A stretch of DNA of 60,000 nucleotides from Lingula anatina. Taxonomy: Eukaryota; Brachiopoda; Lingulata; Lingulida; Lingulidae. The stretch covers positions 365,607-425,606 of the forward strand of contig NW_019774847.1 in assembly GCF_001039355.2 (NCBI RefSeq), given 5' to 3'. Made by a program: the position numbers and the translations under genes. Positions within the stretch are counted from its first letter, which is position 1; every line of letters begins with the position of its first letter. Positions 13,601-26,436 of the stretch are shown here, piece by piece. The notes beneath the pieces are model-generated. The model saw only the letters and a list, made by a program, of their open reading frames with translations, was not told the origin of the DNA and searched no databases.

Positions 13601-16600
13601 TTTTCATTAATAAAATACATATTGATTCTTTCGCGGAATAACCAGCGCCAATTAAACACATTAAACACATTGCTATATTTCAGTCTAAGTGGAGATCCAA
13701 TATCTAATCTATTGGTCCTTTTAGACATAATTTTCGTTAAGCACGTGTTGTCAGTTTGTCACTTTGACACATGAAAGAAACTCATTTTTAACGTATAATT
13801 AAGCGAAGTTTGATAATCATTTACAAGGGCTTGAAAAGAAAAAAAAAACGACAACGTCATAAGGTATTTGAAATGAAAAGATCTTCGCCTTGGCTTACTC
13901 ACGTCATTTTCAGATTCATCTCAAACAAATTTATGAGTAACTTCCGTCCCAGACCGACGTTCGATAAGACACATTGACTGTGGAAACTAGGGTCAATAAA
14001 AAACAGCAAACCAATGTCTTGAATCGAACTGCAAAATAAGTATTAAATGCCTCCCGTTTACCTTCATTTCTTCAACATAAAAAATAGTTACCTTTTAATG
14101 GTTAAGGTGCAATAACGTAATATATAAAAAAACAACGCCATTTCCAAGAGATCACGCAGACTTTGCTGCGAGTCTAAATGAATTTTCCACTGAATCGTCA
14201 CTCAGTGAAACCTCATTATTTTTGTAAAGCAGAATTCTGTGCGGTTTACTTGTGGTAATGGATGGAAAAAAATAAAGAGAAATTTCCTGAGTTGTATGAT
14301 TGAACAGTGCGAGTGGCGGCGACTTATGATTAAAAATGATTACTTAGGTCAAGCGCCGGAGACGTTTATTCCATTTTAACTTGACGGCGATAAAGCAGCA
14401 GTGTCAATGAAATCGCTAGCTTTTATTATGTTATAGGAGCTTCTGATATTCTTCTTCACATTTTTTTGTCTTTGCTTGTATCTCTTCTGTTTTTTAAACG
14501 TTCAAAAAATTTATTTGGGAATTTATTGTTGTACCTTTCTACTTTTGCTACAACATAGCGCTGTGTTAGAACAGGGGTATCTTCCACCCAACAATTTTGA
14601 ATCGCCAGCTTGAGAAGGGGCATGTTAAAAAAGTGCCATATGTGCCACTTCAAGGTGTCGAAATCTATTATGCAAGATACGAATTAGGCTAGATCCAATT
14701 TAAGAAGCAAATGTTAGGTATCCTAACCGTGCTCAAGTCTCGGTTATTGATAAACCTCTTCGTCAATACCTCTTTGTTGTTCCAACTCCGAGATCTAGCA
14801 CTTTCATCGATTTTCAAAACGATAGCACTTCTGCTTATGATTGTTCACAGTATCAGCGGCCCTCATATCAATCTTTTGTCAAAACAAAGGATATTGCGGG
14901 TTATGCTGTTTTCTGCGTGAAGTCTAATTGCATTGTGGAAAAGTCGATCCCAACTCTAGACCACTCACTCACCTGAATTCTAATACCTAGACGGTTTCTT
15001 TTTTGTGTGTTTTCCTTCACTTTGTAGCCAATATTGATTCTGTGTTTGCGTTTTTACCCCGGGTTTTTATGGAAGTCAGGTTTACTATTGCCTCTTAAAC
15101 ACTGGTTGTAATTAAAATGTATTTGCGTTGTAAAGCAGTTGCCGGTAAAACTTGAAAAATCATGACATTTAGAGCACCAGTCGCCAAACACGCCCTCTTC
15201 TAACAGTTGAGACGCTGACAAGGTACATGTACTCCAAATCTGCTGTTATCAGTCTTCCAAAAACAATCGCATTTAAGTAAACAATCATAGCAGGTTTTCC
15301 ATCGCTATTTTTCGACGAGACTGCTGATTAATTACAACCAGGTAGATCGCCATTCATTAATATATAATACATGAAATAATATTAATTGATATAAATAATG
15401 GACAGCTATAACAAATAAAATAAAATGAAGTAAAAAAAAAAGGGTTTGCACGAAATAAAATAATAAACTAGTAATCGTTGTGCATTTTACTCCGACTGCA
15501 CACGCCAAAGAACAATTGGCATTTGATGCATAAACTCACGTGTAAATCTTTTCGTGAAGTCTTCATTTTACATTTCCCGTGGAAATGGACGCAATATCGC
15601 TTAGATGAAAGAATCGCAATTTGTACTCCTTCTGATATTCGATACCAGTAATATCTGATTCCTTCAATATGATCAATTATAGAAAAGCCGGAGACCTCGG
15701 TTTTTAATCTTCGAGCGTTTATCTTCCAATTATCGATACGTAAGTGGTGCCCGAAGTCAAGAGTGGGTTAAGGACCGAGGCACATCTCCCTGTCGAAACT
15801 TCGACCCCGGGGGATTGGTCTACACTGTGCTCACAAGAATCATCCCAGAATGATACCTCCATTTAAGTGTAAGTGCCGGGGAATGAAAAGCTCTTGAATC
15901 AAATGTGCCGTTTCGGAAATGTTCATTGCATTTTACTTTCTGAAAATCTCGAGTTAATCCCGACACAAAGGGCATAATTACCCAACTAGAACTATCCATC
16001 AATCAACAGCCTTAATTAAAGCCGCGCCACTAAAAGAGGCAACTGTAATTTTGTTCCTGCACCGGAACCAAGCTCCGAGAACTCTGAAGCGAAAATTCAA
16101 AGGATTATTGAAAGCTGTAAGAAATTTGAAGTACGCTCGATCTGCAGCCACTTAAGTAATGTTTGAGGGTTATTGTGATCTGAAAATGCTCTCGAAGGGT
16201 GGTGAAGCGTGAAACGCAAGCAGTAGTCAGAACGGGAGGTCGGTTTACTCTGATGATATGAGGAACTTGCAATGACATTGCACAGATTTAAATCAATGAT
16301 AAATATGAGATTTGAATACAACAGATTTCGATTTTAAAATTCATATGGTAAGCAGCGCTTTGATTACAATATAAAAAAGTTTATTCTGTTCAGCGAATGC
16401 TACTTGTGAAATACACACTATGGACTAGCACAAAAATGATGATAAATAATGTGATAAAAGTAACAGCAATCAGACCTTTAGACACAACAGGCTCTGCCTG
16501 CAAAAAAAGTCTGCTTTTTACGAGGGATCAACAGCGCTGTCATCAAAGCCGGTAAGCTGTCGCTGCTAGGTTCAGTAATCTCACATTACCCTCCAATCGC

Positions 16601-18004
16601 ATTGTCAGTAATTAATGAGTAACTATCCCTCGATCAATATACCACGTGCTATTCTTATAAAAAACTATTAGCTAATTAAAATAACGTAAACGCTCTTTTC
16701 CGACTGAGGTATAAATATACATTTATTTGAAGAAAAAGTAAAATAACATTATCTGTGTTAAAACATCACTTTTATGTAAAATAATTTACGAGACGAAATG
16801 CTCAATCAAATGTTTCCTCTGATATATCATTAAGTTAACCTTAATTTAGCTGAGCGCATTGCCGGGAAACTACTGCGCGCACCTTTGCCAATCCGCATCT
16901 GAATCGGACAGTTTATGAGGCTTTTATAACTCCTCGGTTCGCTTTGATCTCAGTTTTACCACTTCCCGTTATTTACTGCTTATCAAATTCCCGATATATG
17001 GAACGCAACACTCTCGTAAATCTTGGGGATTTCTGAAGAGAGCTTAATAAAGTTCAATCATGGACAAATAAAGATATGCCATGTCCAACGATTAAGGTTC
17101 AAACAAAGTTACGTCAGCCCTCTCAAAAATTGTAGCGATATTGGAATGGTTTCATTTTCATAATTGATTTGTGTCTATGTAAGCTGCATATTTACTGCCA
17201 GGAAATAGCCAGATCTGCTTCAAAAAAATAATATCTTATGTAATTGCTACGGCAGACTTTTGTTAGAAGAGCTTTCAACAACAGGTCTGCGCATATATCC
17301 AAATACATCATATGAGTTGGCAATATTGCGAAAGCTTTAATTTTAAGTATCACAAAATAATATTCAAAAAATGTACATGTACTTTGGACCATCTTATTAG
17401 CAAATCTACAATTCTTTTAACAACTCTGCACATAAATATACACACACAACTGACAAATATATCCTCCTTTTTCAATACATATATCTTTTAAAATAAGATA
17501 ATAAGACTACAATTACTTTATAAAGTTTTGTTAAAAGGCAATACGTACCCAAATACCCTGGCGTTAAAAGTAAATGTGTAAACCCTAATCTAGATGAGTG
17601 TTCCGTGAAAGCGCTGTCATCTACATTTTTCTTCATCTAAAGGTTACTTTCTGTTTCCTTGGATGCGGATGTCAACATTTAGATTGTCTCGCAAAACTGA
17701 GAGGAGAGATATCGAAGCGAAAAATTGCCTTGAATCGTGCAAATTAAAATCAAAAGGCCGCGAGAAGAGGGACGGATAAAAATTCTCCTACGTGTTGAAA
17801 AGCGTTGGGCGTATTAATTAGCCTTCTTATGGAGTAAGTATCCTTTTTTTCTCTTTAAAATAAATAAATAAAAGGATATGTGTATAAAGAAACAAATAAA
17901 TAAAAAAATATGTTGATACTTTAATTTGATGAATGAAAATATCTGGATGCGATAAATTGAGAATCGTGTTCACCTATGTTTATCTAAAATGATCTTGATC
18001 TTTT

Positions 18005-18813
18005 TCACCAACCCGGCCACCGTGACTGAGGTTGCATGAGAGCAGGGTGACTGTAACTAGGCAAAACGTTCATATTTCCCATATTCATGTTCATATTCAT
18101 GTTCATGTTCATATTCATACTGCTCATGGGCGAGCTGATAGCACCCATGCCTGTCCCGTACCCGTTCATATTCATGCTCATGCCGCCATAGTTGCTGCCC
18201 ATACATGAGGAGGACATACTGCCCACGGTGGAGATGGGAGGCATACTGGACATGCCAGAGTTCATACAACTTAAACTTGGCTGCATGGACAGTTCTTGAG
18301 ATTTCATCAAGCTACTGTGGTTCATGGACGGAGGCTGACAAGGTTTGCCGTCTCGTACCAACACGGGGACAGCCACCCGTCGAGGTGATGGAAGCGGGTT
18401 CAGATCCGCCATACCTTTCTCCTGCCGCTGTCTCTTCAGCTTGTAGCGATGGTTTTGGAACCAGATTTTCACTTGCGTCGGCGTCAGGCGAATAATTGAT
18501 GCTAAATGTTCCCGCTCCGGCGCGGAAAGGTACCTTTGTTGCCTAAAACGCCGTTCTAGTTCATAAGTCTGGGCTTTTGAAAATAACACTCGCCGTTTTC
18601 TCTTTTTAGGGGGGTCAGAATTTGACGGTTGCTGAATGTCGCCTTTAGAGTTCGGGTCATTTTCATTATTTTCCCCATCCTTTTTGATGTCTTTTTCGTC
18701 TGATTCTTCTTCCTCAATTAAACAGTCTGATGTTTGTGAAGACACGCTTTCAGCGGGAGAATTCGGCATCATGTTGTGCTCTGGGGGTCTGGGCGCGGTC
18801 ATGGCGGCGAGGC
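18005..18813 (-). CDS. nkx2.2: Nkx2.2 exon 2 (homeobox, NK2-SD, C-terminus)
   Basis: The acceptor TTCCCAG|GC joins exon 1 as A|GC (Ser), followed by [10 protein letters not shown]. The homeodomain and NK2-specific domain are uninterrupted. The stop TGA is at 18007-18005 on this strand. Confidence 0.95.
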
Positions 18814-20053
18814 CTGGGAACGTAAAATTTCAATTTTAAAAATAATAATGGAGAAAAAAATTAAAAATGCATAACAGTTACAGATTGGATTATAATTGAG
18901 ATCTTTTATTATATTATGACTAATTTGCCTAACCCTTGCGATAATTTGAAATCAGTACATATATGTTATACAGTTTTGTGGATGTGGATCCCCATTAATG
19001 ACGAAAAAACATATCCCTCCTTATACAGCATAGGTAAGAAGCACGTATCAGTTTATTTGTGGAATAAAAATTCAGCAAAATCGGATCAGAAAAAATAAAT
19101 ATCTATGTGTTTATGAAATCACTGCCTACAGCATTCATTGAAACGGGATAAATAAATCGGAATTATTGTAAAATTTGTAATTATTTCAACTACTTCTCAA
19201 AAATTATAATAGAGTTACCTATGTAAAGAAAAAATAGTTATCAAACAGCGTAAATATGAATTAATTTTAAATAATTTTACGCAGAAGTTGAAGAATATTC
19301 AGAGTGACTGAATAATGTTATTGATTTCAAAATTCGTTTGAAAAAAAATTTTTCATTTAAATGGCCCTGTCCAGTAATTATTGCCATTATTTTCCTTTTC
19401 AAGTGGAACTTATGATAAAATATTTCTCACTGCATTATCTTAGAGTGCATTGCTTCAATTAACTCCATTTTAAACTTGTCGTAAAAGTAACGATCAGCGC
19501 AGAGGCAATTAATCACAATTAATTGCCGACAATACGATACTGAATAATATTTGTATACACAGACCTACTTCGCACGCCACACACGTGTGGTTCTATAAAA
19601 TAATGGCAACCCGTGGTCCAAGAATTATCTTTAATGGGTAAATATTAATTTGCAGTGCCATCATAAATTAGTGTGAATGTACTGAAGAATTATCATTTTT
19701 TATTAGCTTGTCTTTTCATCAAGAGGAAACACTCTGGTTGACTTCCTATCCAGTATTACCATTTGCGCACCTGCAGTTAAGCCACGTTATTGTCTGACCC
19801 GACGTTTTACTAGTGCACAGTTTGATAAATATTAAAGACAGGTGAAGAGAAGACAGCGCACCCAATGCCACGGCCATGATTGTTATATCTATAAACAGAA
19901 TAAAAAATGGAAGAAATACCTCGCGATTTAATCGATATAATTGTCCCTACAGTTAACTCATGTCACTGTGTTCGGCGTTTACCTGACGTGAAGCCCCTAC
20001 CTGAGCCGAGCTCTTACGATCTAGGGGTGTCATTTTACTTTTTATTTATATAT

Positions 20054-20096
<43 letters not shown>

Positions 20097-20423
20097 TTAT
20101 TGTAAATGTCAAAATTGCACGAAAAATAAAATAGTGTTAGAAAAGGCTTATATAGTTGCCTACTTACTGGAATATTCATAGGTCTGATGCCACCTTGTGT
20201 ACGGATTCTCTGGGTCGAAGTAATGAGGTAGACCACCGTGCTGGGCCCCGTGAACCATCTCCCCAACACCATTAAGGGCGGCCGGGGGGAGACTCTCGCC
20301 GTCCGAGCCCCCTCCTCCAGGACTGCAGCTATCTTTGGTCGAGTCGTGTAAATCCAATATGTCCTTCACGGAAAACGCACTGTTCGTCTTCGGTCCATTT
20401 ATGACTAGATCTGTATCCATCAT
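18005..20423 (-). CDS. nkx2.2: Nkx2.2 homeodomain transcription factor (exons 20423-20168 and 18813-18005)
   Basis: A complete two-exon gene of 354 codons, longer than the 273-residue vertebrate protein. Modules in order: TN/eh1 repressor motif FSVKDILDL (residues 17-25, known to recruit Groucho); a conserved NPYTRW segment; an acidic stretch ([10 protein letters not shown]); the homeodomain (about 156-215) with [19 protein letters not shown] and the NK2 hallmark Tyr54 in WFQNHRYK; the NK2-specific domain [12 protein letters not shown] (about 228-244); a Met/Asn/Gly/Ser-rich tail with an MN dipeptide run; and the end RWPGW. The homeodomain is nearly the vertebrate Nkx2.2 one, so orthology is secure. 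The start is the first ATG of the ATGATG pair; the frame upstream has only GTG. In bilaterians the family patterns ventral neural and endodermal tissue. It is divergent to Nkx2.1 and convergent with msxlx. Confidence 0.96.
18062..18125 (-). repeat. In-frame hexanucleotide repeat coding Met-Asn
   Basis: Repeated ATGAAC/ATGAAT hexamers code for an MNMNMN tract in the Nkx2.2 tail. The mixture of AAC and AAT codons shows that the repeat is imperfect at DNA level. Confidence 0.85.
19398..19406 (+). promoter_or_regulatory. Candidate NK2-class binding site in the Nkx2.2 intron
   Basis: TTCAAGTGG is a perfect match to the NK2 core. One such 9-mer is weak evidence on its own, but a second similar site (CTCAAGTGG, minus strand, 21471-21479) lies about 1 kb upstream of the same gene. 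Confidence 0.3.
20036..20100 (+). repeat. (TTTA)n microsatellite
   Basis: A near-perfect TTTA run about 70 bases from the Nkx2.2 splice donor. Confidence 0.93.
20168..20423 (-). CDS. nkx2.2: Nkx2.2 exon 1 (TN motif)
   Basis: The exon begins [10 protein letters not shown] and ends at TTCCA|GTAAGT in phase 1. It carries FSVKDILDL and NPYTRW. Just upstream, TACAATTTCAG ending at 20433 resembles a splice acceptor, so the 5' UTR might itself be spliced. Confidence 0.93.
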
Positions 20424-20591
20424 ATTTGCCACTGAAATTGTAGTAGTAAAATATCAAAACCTGAGGACTGATATCACTGCAGTGACGAGGATCTGTATTA
20501 TATCTACAATATATATCCTGTTTATAGACCAGCATATGATGGGCCCTCTCTATCTGTGCCTCTTGTCACTACTTAGTGCCCTTAATCCCGG

Positions 20592-20600
20592 GCGTATATA
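20592..20600 (-). promoter_or_regulatory. Possible TATA element upstream of Nkx2.2
   Basis: CCCTATATACGC on the minus strand lies about 170 bases before the Nkx2.2 ATG, next to a CCCGGG. The match is imperfect and no initiator could be assigned. Confidence 0.25.
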
Positions 20601-21470
20601 GGGAGTCTAGGCGATGTGTCCTTGATCATAAATTACAGTGGACTTTCGGAAGAAATCCAGGTTTGGACAAGGGCGGAGCTAGCACATAGACCCAGCATAT
20701 TGTGGCGAGCAGTAAAGTTATCAGGCATTATGCACAGAACACACCTTCAGTCCGCACACAGACGGAAATCCGAAACAGTGACGAAAACTGATTGGTCATA
20801 AGTTTGCGACGTCATCGCTTGAGAAGAATAGTGATAAGACTGATAGGCGTGGCGAAGACAAGTAAACAAAAGTAGGCTTTTATAAAGATCAAGTTTTTAT
20901 AACAGCAAAATAGACAAAATATGAATAAAATTAAGTAAAACCCCAAACGGATTATGTCTTTTTGAACAAGAGCTTTTAAAAAGTGCGACATGCGACTGGT
21001 ACCGATCGTTAGCTAAATAACAGGGGTTTGTTTTCCCTCGCCTTTCTTTGCTTTAGTGGTTGACTTTTGAATCCAGCTGACAAAGTGGGATTATTAACGT
21101 TGTCCTTGATCGATGGCAAGCAGTCTCATACAGTGTCGGCTGTCTCGGGTTTATGGCGTAAAAACTAGGGTTTGGGTTGAGATCGAATGCTTCTGAATTC
21201 TAGGCCTCAGTTTATACAGCAGTCGTTTAAACACAACGCAACTATAAACTGATTAGATGAAGTGGCCTCTTTAAATCCCTCTCTCCCATCCTCCACAATC
21301 GGAACAGAAGAGCAGGGCACACAAATACTCAAAATTAGGGAAAGCAACTCTCGAACATAAGAACTTATCAACACAGCAGTGATCTAACATTAGGGAAACT
21401 TCCCCTTAAGATGGAGATTTTACACCTTATCAAACCCTCAACAGTCAGATAGCATTCTTTTCGACTTGTT

Positions 21471-21479
21471 CCACTTGAG
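21471..21479 (-). promoter_or_regulatory. Candidate NK2-class binding site upstream of Nkx2.2
   Basis: CTCAAGTGG on the minus strand matches the NK2 core and lies about 1.05 kb upstream of the Nkx2.2 start codon. Confidence 0.3.
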
Positions 21480-24400
21480 GGCCAATTCAGGCACAAAAGA
21501 ACACATACTTGGTCCTCTAGAACTTCTGGAATTGAGTCCTCGAGTTCAGATCTAAACATACAAGGAGGATTAACTACCTTTTAGATTTACTTCATATTAT
21601 TGTAATGCAGAATCGTTTAACTAGAGAGCTAGATTACAAGCTTTCGCAAACTATAGGTGATGGTTTATAGATATTCAAAAAAGTGTATAATAAGATTTTT
21701 TGAAAGCCATCTACATTTTTGTCAAACAACTTATCGTCTAATTGTGTTTGTATGCAGATGATTTTGCCCTTCTTCTCGAAACTTCTGTGGAAAAATAAGA
21801 CTGAAAAATATTATTGAGGTAAAAGAATGTTTGGATTGGTTCGAATTATTAAATTGCATCATAACTTATATTATTCCATTATAGATAAAAAATTAAGATT
21901 GACAAAGGGCTGCCTTGAAGTGTGCAATTTAGATAATCTGAAATATGTTTTTCGTCTAAACCGCCACCAAATATAAACCAATATGTGAATGAGTCATGAA
22001 TACCAAGTAGTCATGGATATTTATGAATGTGTTGTTAACAAAAAAAGGTTGATAATTAATTCGATAATTAACCTCCCGGAGCACAATTAATAGAAGGATG
22101 CATTTAGTAGGATTGATTGTTCTCTACAATGGGTTTGGTAATTAGTATAATAATATGTTGTGACATAGATCACTGCAGTATATTGGGCCCAGGTGTGCTT
22201 CATAGCTTTACCCCGTGATCCCAGCTCCATATGGTCAACCATGGCCTGCTTGGCAGCTCAAATAAATTAAGATCCTTACTTTTTGTCTTCGACGTCAGTT
22301 ACTGGATATAAATTAAATTTGGATTTACGTACACTGTGTTCAGGTTTAAGTATAATGTCGATCGTTAAGGATGCACTTAACGTGCCACATCATGAGCAAC
22401 AGATCCTATTTAAACCCTAGAAAATCCCAAGAATATAGTTTCTATTGTGCGTGTCTTAATGACAGCGTAGGGGAGGTCGACTTTGACTCGTGCAACAGAT
22501 AAAGCCAGTGAAACATAATCGCAACAGCTAAATAGTGGTTTTGTCCACGATTACACTACGGGTTTTATTAACGTTAAATCATGCGGCCGCATACACTGTG
22601 CTTTAGGAACTGTATCACACCACGGCACATAATTACTATGATTGACTGTAATTAATCTCCTTATGCAAACGATAGATATTTTATTATTAATATTACATAA
22701 ACATATTTACAATTTATCGATTTGTGTAATGCAATTAGCGTACAACAGAAAAAGTATTTATATACTTAAATATTAACCGTTTCTTTATTATGGTCGTAAA
22801 ATGAAAATATAAAATTTCCAACTAATGCATCATTTGATTTTGTCATTAATAAATGATGTGATATTTTCAGAGTACATGTAGTTAACGAGAACATCGAAAA
22901 ATCAGAAGCTGGCAAAATAACACTGTACTGTGTTTGATAATTCGTCCCAGTTTTAAAAGCTTGAAAATGAAATAAAAGCCTTTACGAACTGAAAAACCCT
23001 TAAAACCTCAAACGTGACCTTTTAACGTGAAATCCGCAGATATTACATCGGGTTTAGTAGCACATAATGCACTATGTGGAAACCAATAGGAAAAGGCGGA
23101 GCGCCTTATTTAATACAGACGTGCGGCTCTGTAGAGAAGAAGACATCACACCTGTGACACCTAGATCCGAATTGTAATGACAATTGTTACCTATCACTTC
23201 CCCAGTCACACGGATATTTAGGAAGAGAGGCCCACACACCGAGTGGAGGATTGAAAGGACCTTAATCAAATTTGTCACAAACGAAAAGTAAGCAATCAAA
23301 ATAAGATGGTGGGCCAACAGTACTACGGCTGACAAAAGGGCTCATGGCGAAGTCGAGGGGACAGGAGTTCTGAGTCAACTTGCTCAAAGCAACCGCTGAA
23401 AGGTGGACAAATTGACTCAAGCGACCAAGTCATTTAGAATCAAGTGCCAAGTCAGATTTTCTTTCCTTCTCGGCGGTCCATACAGGCAAGTTTATGTTTG
23501 CCTGGAGATCGCTGGGCATATACAAGGAGGAGGCAAAGCTATCAAAACTTTTCATACTGTTATATTCTGCTCTGTTGATGACAAACATTAAGTAGTTAAT
23601 CCTAATTTCGTATTCAGGAAGCGTCGACCAGGCATGTTCAAGATTAATTTCCTGCAATTCCATGATAAAATATTATATGACCGTGATTTCTGAACGTTTT
23701 CCAATTTTTAAATGTTTTATCTTTTTCTTTTTTATGTTTTATCCCTTTGATAAAAAAGGGTTGATTGCAGTGTGTTAAGTACGGATTACAGAAAAGGTGC
23801 ATGTAGAATGTATGCAGATTAAGATGAATGTCACAGAATGCAACTGATTTATATGTTTTTCAAAATAATTTTGAAATTATCAAAAACACATAAAGTAGAT
23901 GATTTCTAATAAGCCCCACATGAATTTTTTTCTGCTTTAAAATCAATATTTAATCATCGTGATATTTTATAGATTAAACGTGAATACATTTTATTAAATT
24001 AAAATATAGAATGTTGATAAGCTCATTAATTTGCAGACTTCAGTAGATAAAATAAATATTTATTTCAGAATATTTGTATAAGGCTTATTCTCACTCAACG
24101 ATCCGAAGCATCTGAAGCAAATGAAGTGTTTAAAATGCTGCGATTACACTTCAAAAGGAATGGCTTCTTCAATTTACCTTTGTGGATAAACAGAGCTTAA
24201 CTCCTGGGTTTAACATAATCTCAAGACGTGAAAAAATTTGGATCTCTCATTTCCAGTGAGCGTATTGATGATTTATATATGATTGTGTGTGTGGAAATAT
24301 TTATTGAATTATCAAACCGTTTCTATTTCTTAATTTTTCGTCAATAGGTAATGCCTTAATTTATCGTCGCTTTGTGTTTCAAAATTAATTCGCATTTTTT

Positions 24401-25590
24401 GCAATAGTTCTAGTAATTTTTAAGTTAAGAAAGGGAATCAAAATTAGTTTACAAGACTCCATCTGCTGTTTGGAAACAACCTCTTTTTAGTACTGTGTAA
24501 AATAAAGATAGTGGAATTGACAGAATCTGAAACGCAATAAATTATGAAAGGCTGTACGTCGACTAAAGTTGTGGGGCCATTTTAACGGCAGATTGTGAGT
24601 TAGATTCATCACGATCATAAAGCTCGGCATATTTGCCAACATATCGGATCGGCTCTAAGACAAAGGCATTACCCGTGATTTAGACCACCATAAAACTTGC
24701 GAATGTAAACGTAATAGTTGCTAGGTTCCCGATGTCTGATAAAGGAGAATTTACAGGTGCAATCCAGATATTTGCTGAATCCGAGATTTCCCTATTACCT
24801 GTTAGCTCCCGCGGAGCCCTACTAAGAAACGCTGTTCTAACTTTTAAGACACAGCTAGTTGTTTACGCTGGAGAGAGATATTCCTTTCATTCGCCCGCTT
24901 TCCAACACTTTAGTTTGAAGTGCTGTAAGTCACTGATACCTCCGTGAGTCAAGATAAGCCCTATGTGTGTTCTTTGCCGCTGCCAGTCGGGCATTTGATT
25001 GATAGGGCTCAGATACGAAGGCAGCAACACAAGAATGTAGAGCCGTTGTTATGTGGTCGAGATCACGCTACCAGGGCTTATGTTTGGTGCTTCCAAACGG
25101 AGTTTCGTGTAGTTCTGACAACTCCTTAAACATGACCCACGGGGATGACCTAGGGGCTAGAAATGCTTAGTCAGCCCATCTCATGACTATATGGTTTATG
25201 ATAAACAAATGTTTTATTTTCTACTTAAAGCTGTCTTGAGTAAGCAGTCTGTCCCTGTAGGTGTTGGCGAGTCGTGGGTTGTTGTACATGTGTGTCTGTT
25301 CAGGTGTTGTAAAGTTGAGTGTCCTGTTTAAACAACGTCCTATCTCGGTTTTGGTGTAATAAATTTCATATTTGGATACAACAGGGTGATAAAGAGAATA
25401 TTAGTAATGAAACGATAAGAGATAAGAACAAATATTTTCGATTCCTCAGATGTCATAGCATTGCCATGTGGTTCATTCAGCAAATGACACGTCCATATGT
25501 GGTGCTATCTCGACTCTAATCAGGGTTAGGTCACATCAATAACCCCACTGCATTTTCCATTTACCTTTTACCTATATCATTTCTTGCCTG

Positions 25591-25630
25591 CCCCCCCCCC
25601 CCCACACACACACACACACACACACACACA
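25591..25630 (+). repeat. Poly(C) followed by (CA)n microsatellite
   Basis: Thirteen C residues run directly into alternating CA. Confidence 0.95.
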
Positions 25631-26393
25631 ACGATTTAACATTATACATCAACGCGCTGTATGTTGGGTAAAACCGAATATATTGCCACACCAAAACGCT
25701 TAGGTCCATGCCGAGGTGACACCGCCTTAACAAGCTCGTGCTCAGTAACAGTGGTATTAATGAGCATTTCGAGTCGAGGAAGTAGTTTTCAATGAGTTGT
25801 ATCAACATGCTGAAAAGAGGGTCGCTTTTCAGTAAATAAAATGAGTGTTGCAATCTGTTCTTAAAGTAAAAATAAATATTCGCAGTCCGTTTTGAAATTA
25901 GTGCTATCAACAGACCATATATACTTGTTCTTGTTTTAAGTCTATGCTGGAAGGAGTCGAAATATTTTAAATACATCTTAACATTTTGATGTTTGATCGA
26001 GATGGAATAGTAACTTATTTAGGAGTTTTATATAAATTCACTATACATTTTCCTGCAAATCTCAAGTATTTTAATATTATGAAATACAGAAACCTAACTA
26101 CCTTGGATTGCTCTCCGTTTTCAAGTAGCACAAAAAGGAAGGCACATTTATTTGCTGTAAACTTAACTGGTACAGCGTTTATACACCTTTTTATTCACAA
26201 TTTTATACTGCTTCTGTATTTTATTTCGTATCCTATTTCTGATCCCATAATAGTGAGCGAGACTTTAAAATATAAATAAAACAAAATCAATCCTTAGTAT
26301 AACAACGTTTTTCATCTACCGTATTTTCACTTTCTTTTTTATTATTGTTGTTTGTTGGGAGATAAGAATGCAAAAGAATACTTTTCAAAGAAT

Positions 26394-26394
<1 letters not shown>

Positions 26395-26426
<32 letters not shown>
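26395..26426 (+). repeat. (CT)n microsatellite
   Basis: A perfect CT run; another shorter, interrupted CT-rich tract lies at about 27036-27056. Confidence 0.95.

Positions 26427-26436
<10 letters not shown>

Larger units (their letters stand above)
3485..18004. other. Intergenic region between msxlx and Nkx2.2 (3' ends facing)
   Basis: About 14.5 kb separates the 3' ends of the two convergent genes. All open frames here are short and stop-limited, and none gave a recognisable protein or splice-linked exons. It contains microsatellites (3788-3850, 7551-7624), a diverged 146-base tandem repeat (6074-6345) and a 16-base palindrome (5794-5809). Stretches of more balanced composition such as 16840-17000 and 17640-17830 could be conserved non-coding elements, but this cannot be judged without a second species. 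Confidence 0.6.
18814..20167 (-). other. Nkx2.2 intron (1354 bp)
   Basis: AT-rich, with a (TTTA)n run at about 20036-20100. It contains TTCAAGTGG at 19398-19406, which matches the established NK2 consensus (T[C/T]AAGTGG) and so could be an autoregulatory site. No coding segment is seen. Confidence 0.8.

Noticed and set aside
18057-18269. Alternative-frame Tyr/Glu/His-rich reading of the Nkx2.2 tail
   Set aside because: A frame-shifted shadow of the Met-Asn repeat; the sense frame is fixed by the homeodomain and NK2-specific domain.
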